A stretch of 64,000 nucleotides of DNA, taken from assembly GCA_040219935.1 (NCBI GenBank), contig JAVJUA010000048.1, positions 62,001 through 126,000 of the forward strand, in the 5' to 3' direction. This document shows positions 42,106 through 50,073 of this stretch, piece after piece. The position numbers and the translations under genes are program-made. Source of the DNA: UBA7803 sp040219935 (GTDB taxonomy: Bacteria > Pseudomonadota > Gammaproteobacteria > Pseudomonadales > Azotimanducaceae). Positions within the stretch are counted from its first letter, which is position 1; each line of letters starts with the position of its first letter. The notes beneath the pieces were generated by a model. It was not told the DNA's origin, searched no databases, and saw nothing but the letters and a program-made list of their open reading frames with translations.

Positions 42106-43302
42106 ATGGCGCGCAGACTCGATGACGGCTGGTGGATCGTAGCCGGGGTGTTCCTCGTGCTCTGCGTTTCCTCCGGCTTCGGCTTCTACAACCTCTCCGT
42201 CTACATCAGCGTGCTGGCCGCCGCGCGCGGGTTCTCGGTGGCCGAGGTATCGGTGGCCGTGAGCCTGTTCTTCGTCAGCGGTGGCGTCGCCGGCATGGGT
42301 GTGGCGCGCCTGATCGAGCGCCATGATGTGCGCTGGGTGATGATCGGCGGCGCCGCGCTGGGTGGCCTGGCGCTGGCGCTGGTGGGCTCGGCGGGCACGC
42401 TGCCTGAGCTCTATGCGCTGTTCGCCCTGTTCGGTGCCGGCAACAGCGCCGTTTCCATCGTCACCGCCACGGCCCTGATCACCCGCTGGTTCCCGGGCCG
42501 GAACCGCTCGGTGGCGCTGTCGATCGCGTCCACGGGCCTGTCGGCGGGCGGCATACTGCTGACGCCGCTGTCGGCGCGCCTGCTCAGCCAGTGGGGCGTG
42601 GAGGCGATGATGCCCTGGTTCGGCGCTGCCTTCTTCCTGCTGGTGCTGCCCATCGTCCTCTGGGTGGTTCGGGGGCATCCGCCGGCGCCGGCGGCGGCTG
42701 CCTCCGCATCTGCGCCGGAGCAGCCCGCCTGGCGCTACCGGGATGCGGTCACCAGTCGCTTCTTCGTGCTGGTGACCCTCGGCTACGTGCTGTGCATGGG
42801 CTCTCAGGTGGGGTCCATTGCCCATCTCTACAACCGGGCGGAGCAGGTCGCCGACTTTCGCGTCGCCGCTCTGGCCATTCAGACCCTGACCCTGGCCAGC
42901 ATTCTCGGGCGCTTTCTCGGTGGCTGGCTGGTGACCCGCATGGCCATCCGCCCGTTCACCCTGGCCAACGTGGTCGGGCAGGGCCTGGGGCTGATGGTGG
43001 TCGCCACCGCCAGCGGTCCGGTGCAGGTCATCGCCGGCGCGCTGCTGTTCGGCTGCACCGTGGGCAACCTGCTGATGCTGCACCCGCTGTGGCTGGCAGA
43101 TGCCTTCGGCGGCCGCACGTATGCGAGCATCTTCTCGCTGTCCAACGCGGTGACCGTGATCGGCGTCGCCAGCGGCCCCGCGCTGCTGGGATTTGTGTAC
43201 GATGCGGCCGGCTACCAGTCGGCCTACCTGGTGGCCGTGGCCGGCTCCGCCGGCGCCCTGGTGCTGATGGCGGCCGCCGGCCGCAGCCCGCAACCGAGCT
43301 GA
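42106..43302 (+). CDS. Major facilitator superfamily transporter
   Basis: A 398-residue membrane protein with 12 predicted helices in two halves, separated by a hydrophilic Ala/Pro linker at about residues 190-210. The loop after helix 2 reads GMGVARLIERHDVRW, a version of the MFS A-motif, and GNSAVSIVTATALITRWFPGRNR resembles oxalate/formate-antiporter-like and monocarboxylate MFS carriers. The substrate is unknown. It is followed after 13 bases by a degQ-type gene and may be co-transcribed with it. Confidence 0.85.
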   Translation: MARRLDDGWWIVAGVFLVLCVSSGFGFYNLSVYISVLAAARGFSVAEVSVAVSLFFVSGGVAGMGVARLIERHDVRWVMIGGAALGGLALALVGSAGTLPELYALFALFGAGNSAVSIVTATALITRWFPGRNRSVALSIASTGLSAGGILLTPLSARLLSQWGVEAMMPWFGAAFFLLVLPIVLWVVRGHPPAPAAAASASAPEQPAWRYRDAVTSRFFVLVTLGYVLCMGSQVGSIAHLYNRAEQVADFRVAALAIQTLTLASILGRFLGGWLVTRMAIRPFTLANVVGQGLGLMVVATASGPVQVIAGALLFGCTVGNLLMLHPLWLADAFGGRTYASIFSLSNAVTVIGVASGPALLGFVYDAAGYQSAYLVAVAGSAGALVLMAAAGRSPQPS

Positions 43303-43315
43303 TCGGGAGAGACCG

Positions 43316-44662
43316 ATGCGTATTCTGCTGCTGATGTCGCTGCTGCTGCCGCTCGCGGCGACCGCCGCGCTGCCGTCACGCCTGCCCGACGGCGGCGCGC
43401 TGCCGAGCCTGGCACCCATGCTCGAGCGCACCACGCCGGCGGTGGTCAACATCGCCACCTACACCACCGTCCAGGTGCGCAACCCGCTGCTCGAGGATCC
43501 GTTCTTCCGCCGCTTCTTCAGCGTGCCGGACCAGCGCCGTTACCGGCGCACCCAGAGCGCCGGCTCCGGCGTGGTGGTGGACGCCGGCCGCGGCTACATC
43601 GTCACCAATCATCACGTGGTGAACCGGGCCGACGAGATCGCGGTCACCCTGTCCGATGGCCGCACCGTGGCGGCCGAGCTGGTGGGCGCCGACCCCCAGG
43701 TCGACCTGGCGGTTCTGAAGGTGGCGGCGGAGGAACTCACCCAGATCGAGTTCGCCGACTCCGGCTCGCTGCGGGTGGGTGACTTCGTGGTGGCCATCGG
43801 CAACCCGTTCGGCCTCAACCAGACCGTCACCAGCGGCATCGTCAGCGCCCTCGGCCGCAGCGGGCTGGGCATCGAGGGCTATGAGGACTTCATTCAGACC
43901 GACGCTTCCATCAACCCCGGCAACTCCGGCGGCGCGCTGGTGGACCTGTCCGGGCGCCTGGTGGGCATCAACACCGCCATCATCGCCCCCTCGGGCGGCA
44001 ACGTCGGCATCGGCTTCGCCATTCCCGGCAACATGGTGCAGGCCATCATGGCCCAGCTCATCGAGCACGGGCGCGTGCAGCGCGGCTACCTGGGCATCGA
44101 GGTGCAGGCGCTGAACGCCGATCTGGCCGAGGCGTTCGGCCTGAAGCAGCGTGACGGCGTGGTGGTGGTGGAGGTGGAGCCGGAGAGCGTGGCCGAACGC
44201 GCCGGTATCCGCACCGGCGACGTCATCGTGCGGGTGGGTAAGCGGCCGATCCGGCGCATCACCGATTTCTACGGTCAGACCGCGGTCACCTTCATCGGTG
44301 ACCGAGTGGCGGTGGAGCTGCTGCGGGACGGGCGCTCGCGGCGCGTCGATCTCGAGATCACCGACGACTTCATGGAGAAGGTGGCCGGTGAGCGCATCGA
44401 CCGGCGCCTGTCGGGCACCCAGCTTCAGAACTTCCGCAACGCCGAGGACACCGGGCTTGGAGAAGGCGTGCTGGTCACCGAGGTCGATGCCAGCAGCGCC
44501 GCCTGGCAGTTCGGCCTGCGGCCGGGCGACGTCATCGTTGCCGCCAACCGGCTGGCGGTGCGCAACCTCGGCGACCTGCGGGAAGGCGCGCAGCGCAGCG
44601 CCCAGCAGATTCTGCTGCGGGTCTACCGGTCGGGGCAGTTCGGGTACGTGGCGATACGGTGA
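43316..44662 (+). CDS. degQ: DegQ/HtrA-family periplasmic serine protease
   Basis: A 448-residue Do-type protease. Signal peptide at about residues 1-18 (MRILLLMSLLLPLAATAA). The trypsin-like domain carries the triad His100 (TNHHVV), Asp130 and Ser204 (PGNSGGAL). Two PDZ domains follow (about 250-340 and 370-448), the first with RGYLGIEVQAL, the second with GVLVTEVDASSAAW. The L-A loop is short, as in DegQ rather than DegP. It degrades or refolds damaged periplasmic proteins. A large imperfect palindrome starts 15 bases after its stop. Confidence 0.93.
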   Translation: MRILLLMSLLLPLAATAALPSRLPDGGALPSLAPMLERTTPAVVNIATYTTVQVRNPLLEDPFFRRFFSVPDQRRYRRTQSAGSGVVVDAGRGYIVTNHHVVNRADEIAVTLSDGRTVAAELVGADPQVDLAVLKVAAEELTQIEFADSGSLRVGDFVVAIGNPFGLNQTVTSGIVSALGRSGLGIEGYEDFIQTDASINPGNSGGALVDLSGRLVGINTAIIAPSGGNVGIGFAIPGNMVQAIMAQLIEHGRVQRGYLGIEVQALNADLAEAFGLKQRDGVVVVEVEPESVAERAGIRTGDVIVRVGKRPIRRITDFYGQTAVTFIGDRVAVELLRDGRSRRVDLEITDDFMEKVAGERIDRRLSGTQLQNFRNAEDTGLGEGVLVTEVDASSAAWQFGLRPGDVIVAANRLAVRNLGDLREGAQRSAQQILLRVYRSGQFGYVAIR

Positions 44663-44677
44663 GTCGATCTGCCGGGG

Positions 44678-44827
44678 GCAGACTTGTGTGGTGTTGAACT
44701 GGGGCGCCTGCCGGACAGGCCTTTTCGGGCGGCGGCCGGCATTGTGGTGGGGCTCTGCGATGAGATGCGTGGCTCAACGCGCGAAAAGGCCTGTCCGGCC
44801 ACGCCCCCACACCACCCCACAATCTGC
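44678..44827. repeat. Long imperfect inverted repeat after degQ
   Basis: Arms at 44678-44727 and 44782-44827 are reverse complements with a few mismatches and indels. The innermost 18 bases (GCCGGACAGGCCTTTTCG and its complement) match perfectly. The 54-base centre is GC-rich. It occupies the first part of the gene-free stretch 44663-45090 between the convergent degQ and alcohol dehydrogenase genes. It could be a large bidirectional terminator or a member of a REP/MITE-like intergenic family. No coding sequence or transposase is visible. Confidence 0.7.
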
Positions 44828-44959
44828 TTATCACGGTTAAGAGTGCAGCTTCGGGCGACCTAGTCTGCGGACGCGCAGCTCGGCTCGGCACAGACTTTGC
44901 GCTTGCAGCGTCTCCCCGCAACCCAGGACGAGAGCAGGGGGTTGGGGGGGCGGGCGTGT

Positions 44960-45050
44960 GCCGGGGAACACCTGCTGGCCTGTTCAGGCCCCGCAGTATT
45001 CCGCCGCTGCTTCGACGCTGACGCCCGCTGGCCAGCAGGTGTTACCCGGC
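44960..45050. repeat. Second long inverted repeat before the alcohol dehydrogenase stop
   Basis: Arms of 21 bases at 44960-44980 and 45030-45050 are reverse complements with a single mismatch (core AACACCTGCTGGCC), enclosing 49 bases. It ends 40 bases from the end of the convergent alcohol dehydrogenase gene. Just before it, 44937-44966 holds four G-runs (GGGGG, GGGGGGG, GGG, GGGG) that could form a G-quadruplex, and AGTCTG/CAGACT at about 44861-44896 is a smaller dyad. With the previous repeat this accounts for most of the 428-base gap. Confidence 0.7.
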
Positions 45051-45090
45051 GCGCGATCCGCCGGCCATGACCGTGATCTCGATCCGCCCT

Positions 45091-46173
45091 CTAGTCGAAC
45101 ATGATGACGCTGCGCGCCACCTCGCCCGTCTTCAGGGCCTCCAGGCCGTCGTTGACGTCTTCGAGCTTGATGCGCCGCGAGATCAGGTCGTCGAGGTGCA
45201 GGCGGCCCTGCAGGTAGAGCTCGACGAAGCGCGGCATGTCGACCCGGAAGCGGTTCGAGCCCATGTTCGAGCCCTGAATCTTGCGCTCCATCAGGAACTC
45301 GGGGCCGTGCAGCTCGACCATGGTGCCCACGGGGATCATGCCGATGATGGTGGCGACGCCGCCCCGGGCCAGCATCTTGAACGACTGCTCGGCGGTCACC
45401 TTGAGGCCGATGGCTTCGAAGGCGTAGTGCACGCCGCCGCCGGTGAGCTCGCGCACGGCTTCGACGGGGTCGTTGTCCTTGGCGTTGACTACATCGGTGG
45501 CGCCGAACTTGCGGGCCAGCTCGAGCTTCGAGGGCACCATGTCCACGGCGATGATGCGCGCGGCACCGGCGATGGCGGCGCCGTTGATGGCCGACAGGCC
45601 GACGCCGCCACAGCCGATCACGGCCACGCTGGTGCCGGGCTGCACCCGTGCGGTGTGAATCACGGCGCCGACCCCGGTGGTGACCCCGCAGCCGATCAGC
45701 GCGGCGCGGTCCATGGGCATGTCCTCGCGGATCTTGGCGATGGCATGCTCGTGTACCAGCATGTACTCGGCGAACGACGACAGGTTGAGGAACTGGGCGA
45801 GGGGCTCCTTGGCCTTGGCCAGGCGTGGCGGCTGCTCCGGGCCGCGCTGCAGCTCAGGCTCCTGGCACAGCGACATGTGGCCGGTGAGACAGTACTCGCA
45901 GTGGCCGCAGAAAGCGGACAGACAGGTGATGACGTGGTCGCCCGGCTTCACGTAGGTCACGTCGGCGCCCACCGCTTCGACGATGCCGGCAGACTCGTGG
46001 CCGAGCACGGCGGGCAGCGGGTAGGGATAGGAGCCGTTCTGGAAGTGCAGGTCGGAGTGGCAGACGCCGGCGGCCACGGTGCGCACCAGCACCTCCCGCG
46101 GACCGGGATCTCCGTGCTGTACGTCTTCGATCTGGAGGGGTTTGTTGATCTCGCGCAGCACTGCAGCTTTCAT
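45091..46173 (-). CDS. Zinc-dependent alcohol dehydrogenase
   Basis: A 360-residue medium-chain dehydrogenase. Catalytic zinc ligands: Cys38 (GVCHSD), His59 (GHE) and the later IGCGVTTG cysteine. The structural-zinc Cys array CGHCEYC...C is at residues 89-103. The Rossmann motif VIGCGGVGLSAINGA and the Asp in AVDMVPSKLELA point to NAD(H). The pattern is closest to class III-like and mycothiol-dependent enzymes. Possible roles include oxidation of P450-generated alcohols, which is only an inference. No ribosome-binding or promoter feature was resolved. Confidence 0.9.
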   Translation of the reverse strand: MKAAVLREINKPLQIEDVQHGDPGPREVLVRTVAAGVCHSDLHFQNGSYPYPLPAVLGHESAGIVEAVGADVTYVKPGDHVITCLSAFCGHCEYCLTGHMSLCQEPELQRGPEQPPRLAKAKEPLAQFLNLSSFAEYMLVHEHAIAKIREDMPMDRAALIGCGVTTGVGAVIHTARVQPGTSVAVIGCGGVGLSAINGAAIAGAARIIAVDMVPSKLELARKFGATDVVNAKDNDPVEAVRELTGGGVHYAFEAIGLKVTAEQSFKMLARGGVATIIGMIPVGTMVELHGPEFLMERKIQGSNMGSNRFRVDMPRFVELYLQGRLHLDDLISRRIKLEDVNDGLEALKTGEVARSVIMFD

Positions 46174-46278
46174 CGGCGTTCCCTGATATGCGTTTCAATC
46201 GGCCTTCGAGTGTGCCAAAGCGTCTGGTGGATTACTACAAGCCAGGGGGTACTATTCCCCTCTGCTTCAGGGGGCTCG

Positions 46279-46767
46279 ATGGTACTGATCGGTCTGGGTT
46301 CGAACCGAGGTGACAGCGTCGCCATCGTCCGCGCGGCGATGGTGCGGCTGGGCGCCTTCGCCGCCGGCGAGGTGCGTGCTTCGAGCCTCTGGCGCACCTC
46401 GCCGGTAGACTGCCCGCCCGGATCCGATCCGTTCGTCAATGCGGCGGCTGCCTTTGCGCCCCGCCCCGGCCTGGACCCGGAGGGCCTGCTGTCGGCGCTC
46501 AAGACGCTGGAGGCCGAGCACGGCCCCCGCTCGCCGGTGCGCAATGCGCCCCGCGCGCTCGATCTCGATCTGCTGCTGTTCGGCGATCAGGTACGCGACT
46601 GCCCCGACTTCGTGCTGCCTCATCCCCGGGCCGTGAACCGGCGCTTCGTCCTCGAGCCGGCGGTGGAGGTGCTGCCGGATGCCGTCTGGCCAGGCACCGG
46701 GCGCACGCTGCGGCAGCTCCTGGCGGCGCTCGACTCCGACGAGCAGGTCCGGCGGCTGGACGGCTGA
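46279..46767 (+). CDS. folK: 2-amino-4-hydroxy-6-hydroxymethyldihydropteridine pyrophosphokinase
   Basis: A 162-residue FolK. GLGSNRGD (residues 5-12) and the signature RAPRALDLDLLLFGD (here NAPRALDLDLLLFGD, about 92-106) define the family, and PHPR follows. It transfers pyrophosphate from ATP to the pterin in folate synthesis. It begins a run of six plus-strand genes with tiny overlaps, an unusual place for folK, which is normally near folB or panBC. The pabB-pabC fusion 4 kb away also feeds the folate pathway. Confidence 0.93.
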   Translation: MVLIGLGSNRGDSVAIVRAAMVRLGAFAAGEVRASSLWRTSPVDCPPGSDPFVNAAAAFAPRPGLDPEGLLSALKTLEAEHGPRSPVRNAPRALDLDLLLFGDQVRDCPDFVLPHPRAVNRRFVLEPAVEVLPDAVWPGTGRTLRQLLAALDSDEQVRRLDG

Positions 46768-47714
46768 TGGGGCGGCGCGCAGCACCCGCAGAGCGTTGGC
46801 GCCGCCACCTCCGAGGCGGCGTCGCGCTCCTGCTGCTGCTGGCATCTGCGCCACCCGCCATCGCCTATGAGCCGGACGTGCACCAGCGGCTGACGTTTCA
46901 CGCCGCACACTGGCTGAATCGCTGCGTCGATGGCACCGAAGTGCCGCCGCTGACCCCGCTGGAGGTACGCATGATCGCCAGCGGCAACACGGGGCTGGCC
47001 GACACCCCGGCGCTGGTGCGCTTCTTCCGCTGGAGCTACTTCGATCCGCAGGGTCGCGACGACCGTCGCTGGCTGTGGCTGGTCAACACCCGCTTCACCG
47101 AGCATTTCGACAGCCTGGTGGCGGGTCTGGAAAGCGCAGACGACGATGCCGGGCGCTATCACGAGCTCGGCCGCATCGTCAGCTACATACAGCTCGTGAG
47201 CGCGCCGTCCCGCGCCCTGCCGGTCTACGCCGCGCGCTTCTGGCGCTGGAACTTCAGCGACCGCTTCGAGTACTACCCGGTGAGCGATGTCGCCCTGCAG
47301 GCGGCCATGAGTGACGACTGCGCGTTTCTCGATGACCCGCCGGAGAGCTTTCGCGGCGTGCTGGAAGCGCTGGCCACGGATACCCGAACCGCCGTGAAAG
47401 GCCCCGTGGAAGGAATCCCGGCTGCCTGGACGGCCTTCTGGCAGCCGGCAGAGAAGCCGGGCGACTTCGGCAGCTACGGTCCGGCCGGCAATCGGTTCGG
47501 TCAGGCGGTGACGATTCCCTGCGGCGACGACGGCGACCGCCGCTGCGAGCTGGCGGACGACGACCCGGCCTACACGGCATTCGCCGTCGACCGTCACCTG
47601 GCCGCCATCCGCGCCACGGTTCAGGCCATGTGGCTGGCGCAGCAGCGGTACGGCAGCGTCGGCGAGCCGCTGCAGAGCCAGGCTGCCGCGGACGAGGCGT
47701 CCCATGTTGAATGA
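46767..47714 (+). CDS. Exported protein with degenerate zinc-phospholipase-C-like fold
   Basis: A 315-residue protein whose ATG shares a base with the folK stop. A signal peptide covers about residues 15-33 (GGVALLLLLASAPPAIA). The mature part starts YEPDVHQRLTFHAAHWL, and LGRIVSYIQLVSAPSRALP (about 135-153) lines up with the LGR-x-x-H-x-x-Q-D-x-x-x-P-x-H motif of the phospholipase C/P1 nuclease fold. In that stretch His, Asp and His are replaced by Ser, Leu and Ser, so zinc catalysis is unlikely. Function unknown. Its end overlaps the CoA-transferase gene by 11 bases. Confidence 0.6.
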   Translation: MGRRAAPAERWRRHLRGGVALLLLLASAPPAIAYEPDVHQRLTFHAAHWLNRCVDGTEVPPLTPLEVRMIASGNTGLADTPALVRFFRWSYFDPQGRDDRRWLWLVNTRFTEHFDSLVAGLESADDDAGRYHELGRIVSYIQLVSAPSRALPVYAARFWRWNFSDRFEYYPVSDVALQAAMSDDCAFLDDPPESFRGVLEALATDTRTAVKGPVEGIPAAWTAFWQPAEKPGDFGSYGPAGNRFGQAVTIPCGDDGDRRCELADDDPAYTAFAVDRHLAAIRATVQAMWLAQQRYGSVGEPLQSQAAADEASHVE

Positions 47715-50073
47715 GCTGCGCGTGCTCGACCTGTCCACCCGGTTTGGCCTGATGTGCGGGCGGCTGCTGGCCGACATGGGTGCCGACGTGCAGCAGTGGG
47801 TGCTGCCGGACGACGCCGCCAGCCTCGAGCACTCCCTGCATTGGCAGGCGTACACCCGGGGCAAGGGCGTGCACGTGATTGACTGGCGCTCCGATGCCGA
47901 ACGGCTGCACCAGCAGCTCGCCCTGGCTGACGTGCTGATCGAGTCCGGCGCGCCGGCGGCCATGGCCGCTCTCGGCCTCGACCCGGTTTCTTTGGCCCGG
48001 CGCTATCCGGCGTTGATCCACGTCAGCGTCACCGGCTTCGGCATCGACGGCCCGAAGCGCGACTACCGCTACACCGACCTGATCGCCACGGCAGCCTCCG
48101 GGCACCTGCACGTCACCGGCAGTGCCGAGCGGGCGCCGGTGCGCATCAGCGCCCCCCAGGCGCACGGGCATGCGGCGGCCGACGGCGCCGTGGCCGTGCT
48201 GATCGCGCTGGCGGAGCGGGCGCGCAGCGGTCACGGCCAGCACATCGACGTGGCGGGCCAGCAGTCCCTGACCCTGGCGCTGCTGTCCCGCGGCCTGGAT
48301 GCGGCGGTGGGCCAGCCTGCCGTGCAGCGCTCCGCCTATGGCACGCAGGTCGGCACGGTGCCGCTGCGCAACCAGTTCCAGGCCCGGGACGGATGGGTGC
48401 TGGTGCTGCAGGGCGTGGTGCCGCCGCTGGCGCCGTTCATGACCCGGCTGATGGCGTGGGTACGCGAGGAGGGGTTCTGCGGCCAGGGCGATGCCGAGTG
48501 GTCCTGGGGCGAGGCCGCCATGGGCATGCTCCAGGGCCGTATCGGTGCCGACGACTGGGCGCCGGTGGAGGCCGGCATCGCCGCCCTGGTGGCCTCCCGC
48601 ACCAAGGAGATGCTCATGCGGGAAGCCGTCACCCGGCGGGTGCTGGTGGCCCCGGTGCTGACGGTGGCCGACGTGCTGGAATCGGAGCAGCTCGCGGCCA
48701 GAGGGTTCGTCCATCGGTCCGGCGGCGACCGCGATGGAGCGGTGCCGCGCCTCGGCCCGTGGGCCCGGTTTTCGGCCTCGCCGCTGCCGCAGCGGGAGGG
48801 CCGGGCGGGGGGCTGGTCCAGCGAGCGCGTGCACCACCGGACGCTGGGCTTCGAGGCCGCAGGCGGCAGCGGCCCGCTCTCGGGGCTGAAGGTGCTGGAC
48901 CTGTTCTGGGTGGTGGCCGGTCCGGGCGCCACGCGCATGCTGGCCGACTACGGCGCCACGGTAGTGCACGTGGAGTCGTCGCGGCGGGTGGACATGGTGC
49001 GCAACGTGCCGCCCTACATCGGCGGCGTGCAGGATCTGGAGCGGGCCGCCTGCCACCACACCACCAACTGCAACAAGCTCAACATCACCCTCGATCTCGG
49101 CACCGAGCAGGGCCGCGCCGTGCTCGAAGACCTGGTGCGCTGGGCCGACGTGTTCACCGAGTCGTTCGCGCCCGGCGTGGTGGCGCGCATGGGCTTCGAC
49201 CACGCGCGTGTGCGGGCCCTGAACCCGAACATCATCATGGTGTCGAGCTGCCTGTTCGGGCAGGACGGTCCGTGGAGCCCGTACGCGGGCTACGGCAACC
49301 TGGCGGCGGCGGTGTCGGGCTTCCACGCCCTCACCGGCCATCCGGATCAGCCGCCCACCGGCTGCTTCGGGCCCTACACCGACTTCACCTCGGTGCGCTT
49401 CAACGCGCTGGCCATTCTCGGCGCCGTCGAGCATCGGGCGCGCACGGGCGAGGGCCAGTACATCGATATGTCGCAGGTGGAGGCCGCGCTGCACTTCCTG
49501 GGCGCTGACTGTCTGGCCTGGCTGCGCGACGGCGTGGTGCTCGGACCCATTGGCAACCGCGACCGCGAGCACGCCCCCTCCGGGGTCTATCCGGTGGCGG
49601 GTGATGATCGCTGGATCGCCATAGCGGCCGACAGCGATGAGGCCTGGTCCGTGCTGGCGGAGGTCGCCGGCCTCGATGACCTGCTGGCGCGGGGCGTGCG
49701 CACGCTGGCCGAGCGCCGGGCGGCCGAGGACGAGATCGACGCGCGCCTGGCGGCTTGGACCAGCGGGCAGGACGGCGTCGAGCTCGAAGCCCGTCTGCAG
49801 CAGGCCGGGGTGCCGGCGCACCGCGTGCTGGACACTCACGACCTGCACGACGACGCGCAGCTCAGGCATCGCGGCCACTATCTGCCCGTCAGCCATCGGC
49901 ATTTCACGCCGGCTGTGGTGGAGAGCACGCGCCTGCGCATGTCGCGGTCGCTGCCTCGAGCACCGGAGTTCGCGCCGTGGTTCGGCATCGACAACGAGCG
50001 TGTGCTGGCCAACCTGCTCGGCTACGACGAGGCCCGCATTCGAGACCTGGAAGCGGGGGGCGTGCTGCGATGA
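47704..50073 (+). CDS. Tandem fused CaiB/BaiF-type CoA-transferase
   Basis: A 789-residue protein of two family III CoA-transferase domains in one chain (about residues 1-370 and 395-789). Each begins with an L-R-V-L-D-L or L-K-V-L-D-L strand. In the second half the catalytic Asp can be placed in GPYTDFTSVRFNAL. In the first, the equivalent position around residues 154-160 reads AHGHAAADG, so the Asp seems to be replaced. Because these enzymes work as interlocked dimers, the fusion may be a pseudo-dimer with one active site. It transfers CoA between carboxylic acids; the substrate is unknown. The next gene is another member of the family. Confidence 0.87.
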   Translation: MLNELRVLDLSTRFGLMCGRLLADMGADVQQWVLPDDAASLEHSLHWQAYTRGKGVHVIDWRSDAERLHQQLALADVLIESGAPAAMAALGLDPVSLARRYPALIHVSVTGFGIDGPKRDYRYTDLIATAASGHLHVTGSAERAPVRISAPQAHGHAAADGAVAVLIALAERARSGHGQHIDVAGQQSLTLALLSRGLDAAVGQPAVQRSAYGTQVGTVPLRNQFQARDGWVLVLQGVVPPLAPFMTRLMAWVREEGFCGQGDAEWSWGEAAMGMLQGRIGADDWAPVEAGIAALVASRTKEMLMREAVTRRVLVAPVLTVADVLESEQLAARGFVHRSGGDRDGAVPRLGPWARFSASPLPQREGRAGGWSSERVHHRTLGFEAAGGSGPLSGLKVLDLFWVVAGPGATRMLADYGATVVHVESSRRVDMVRNVPPYIGGVQDLERAACHHTTNCNKLNITLDLGTEQGRAVLEDLVRWADVFTESFAPGVVARMGFDHARVRALNPNIIMVSSCLFGQDGPWSPYAGYGNLAAAVSGFHALTGHPDQPPTGCFGPYTDFTSVRFNALAILGAVEHRARTGEGQYIDMSQVEAALHFLGADCLAWLRDGVVLGPIGNRDREHAPSGVYPVAGDDRWIAIAADSDEAWSVLAEVAGLDDLLARGVRTLAERRAAEDEIDARLAAWTSGQDGVELEARLQQAGVPAHRVLDTHDLHDDAQLRHRGHYLPVSHRHFTPAVVESTRLRMSRSLPRAPEFAPWFGIDNERVLANLLGYDEARIRDLEAGGVLR

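Noticed and set aside
40687..43458. A 923-codon minus-strand open frame over the MFS gene and into pabB
   Set aside because: Covers strongly recognisable genes on other frames; the translation has no domain and typical antisense composition.
44663..45090. The palindromic gap as an insertion sequence
   Set aside because: No transposase frame or target duplication is visible; the two inverted repeats differ from each other and do not flank a gene.
47254..49902. An 882-codon minus-strand open frame opposite the tandem CoA-transferase
   Set aside because: The plus strand carries a full two-domain enzyme; the antisense frame is His/Arg/Gln-rich without motifs.
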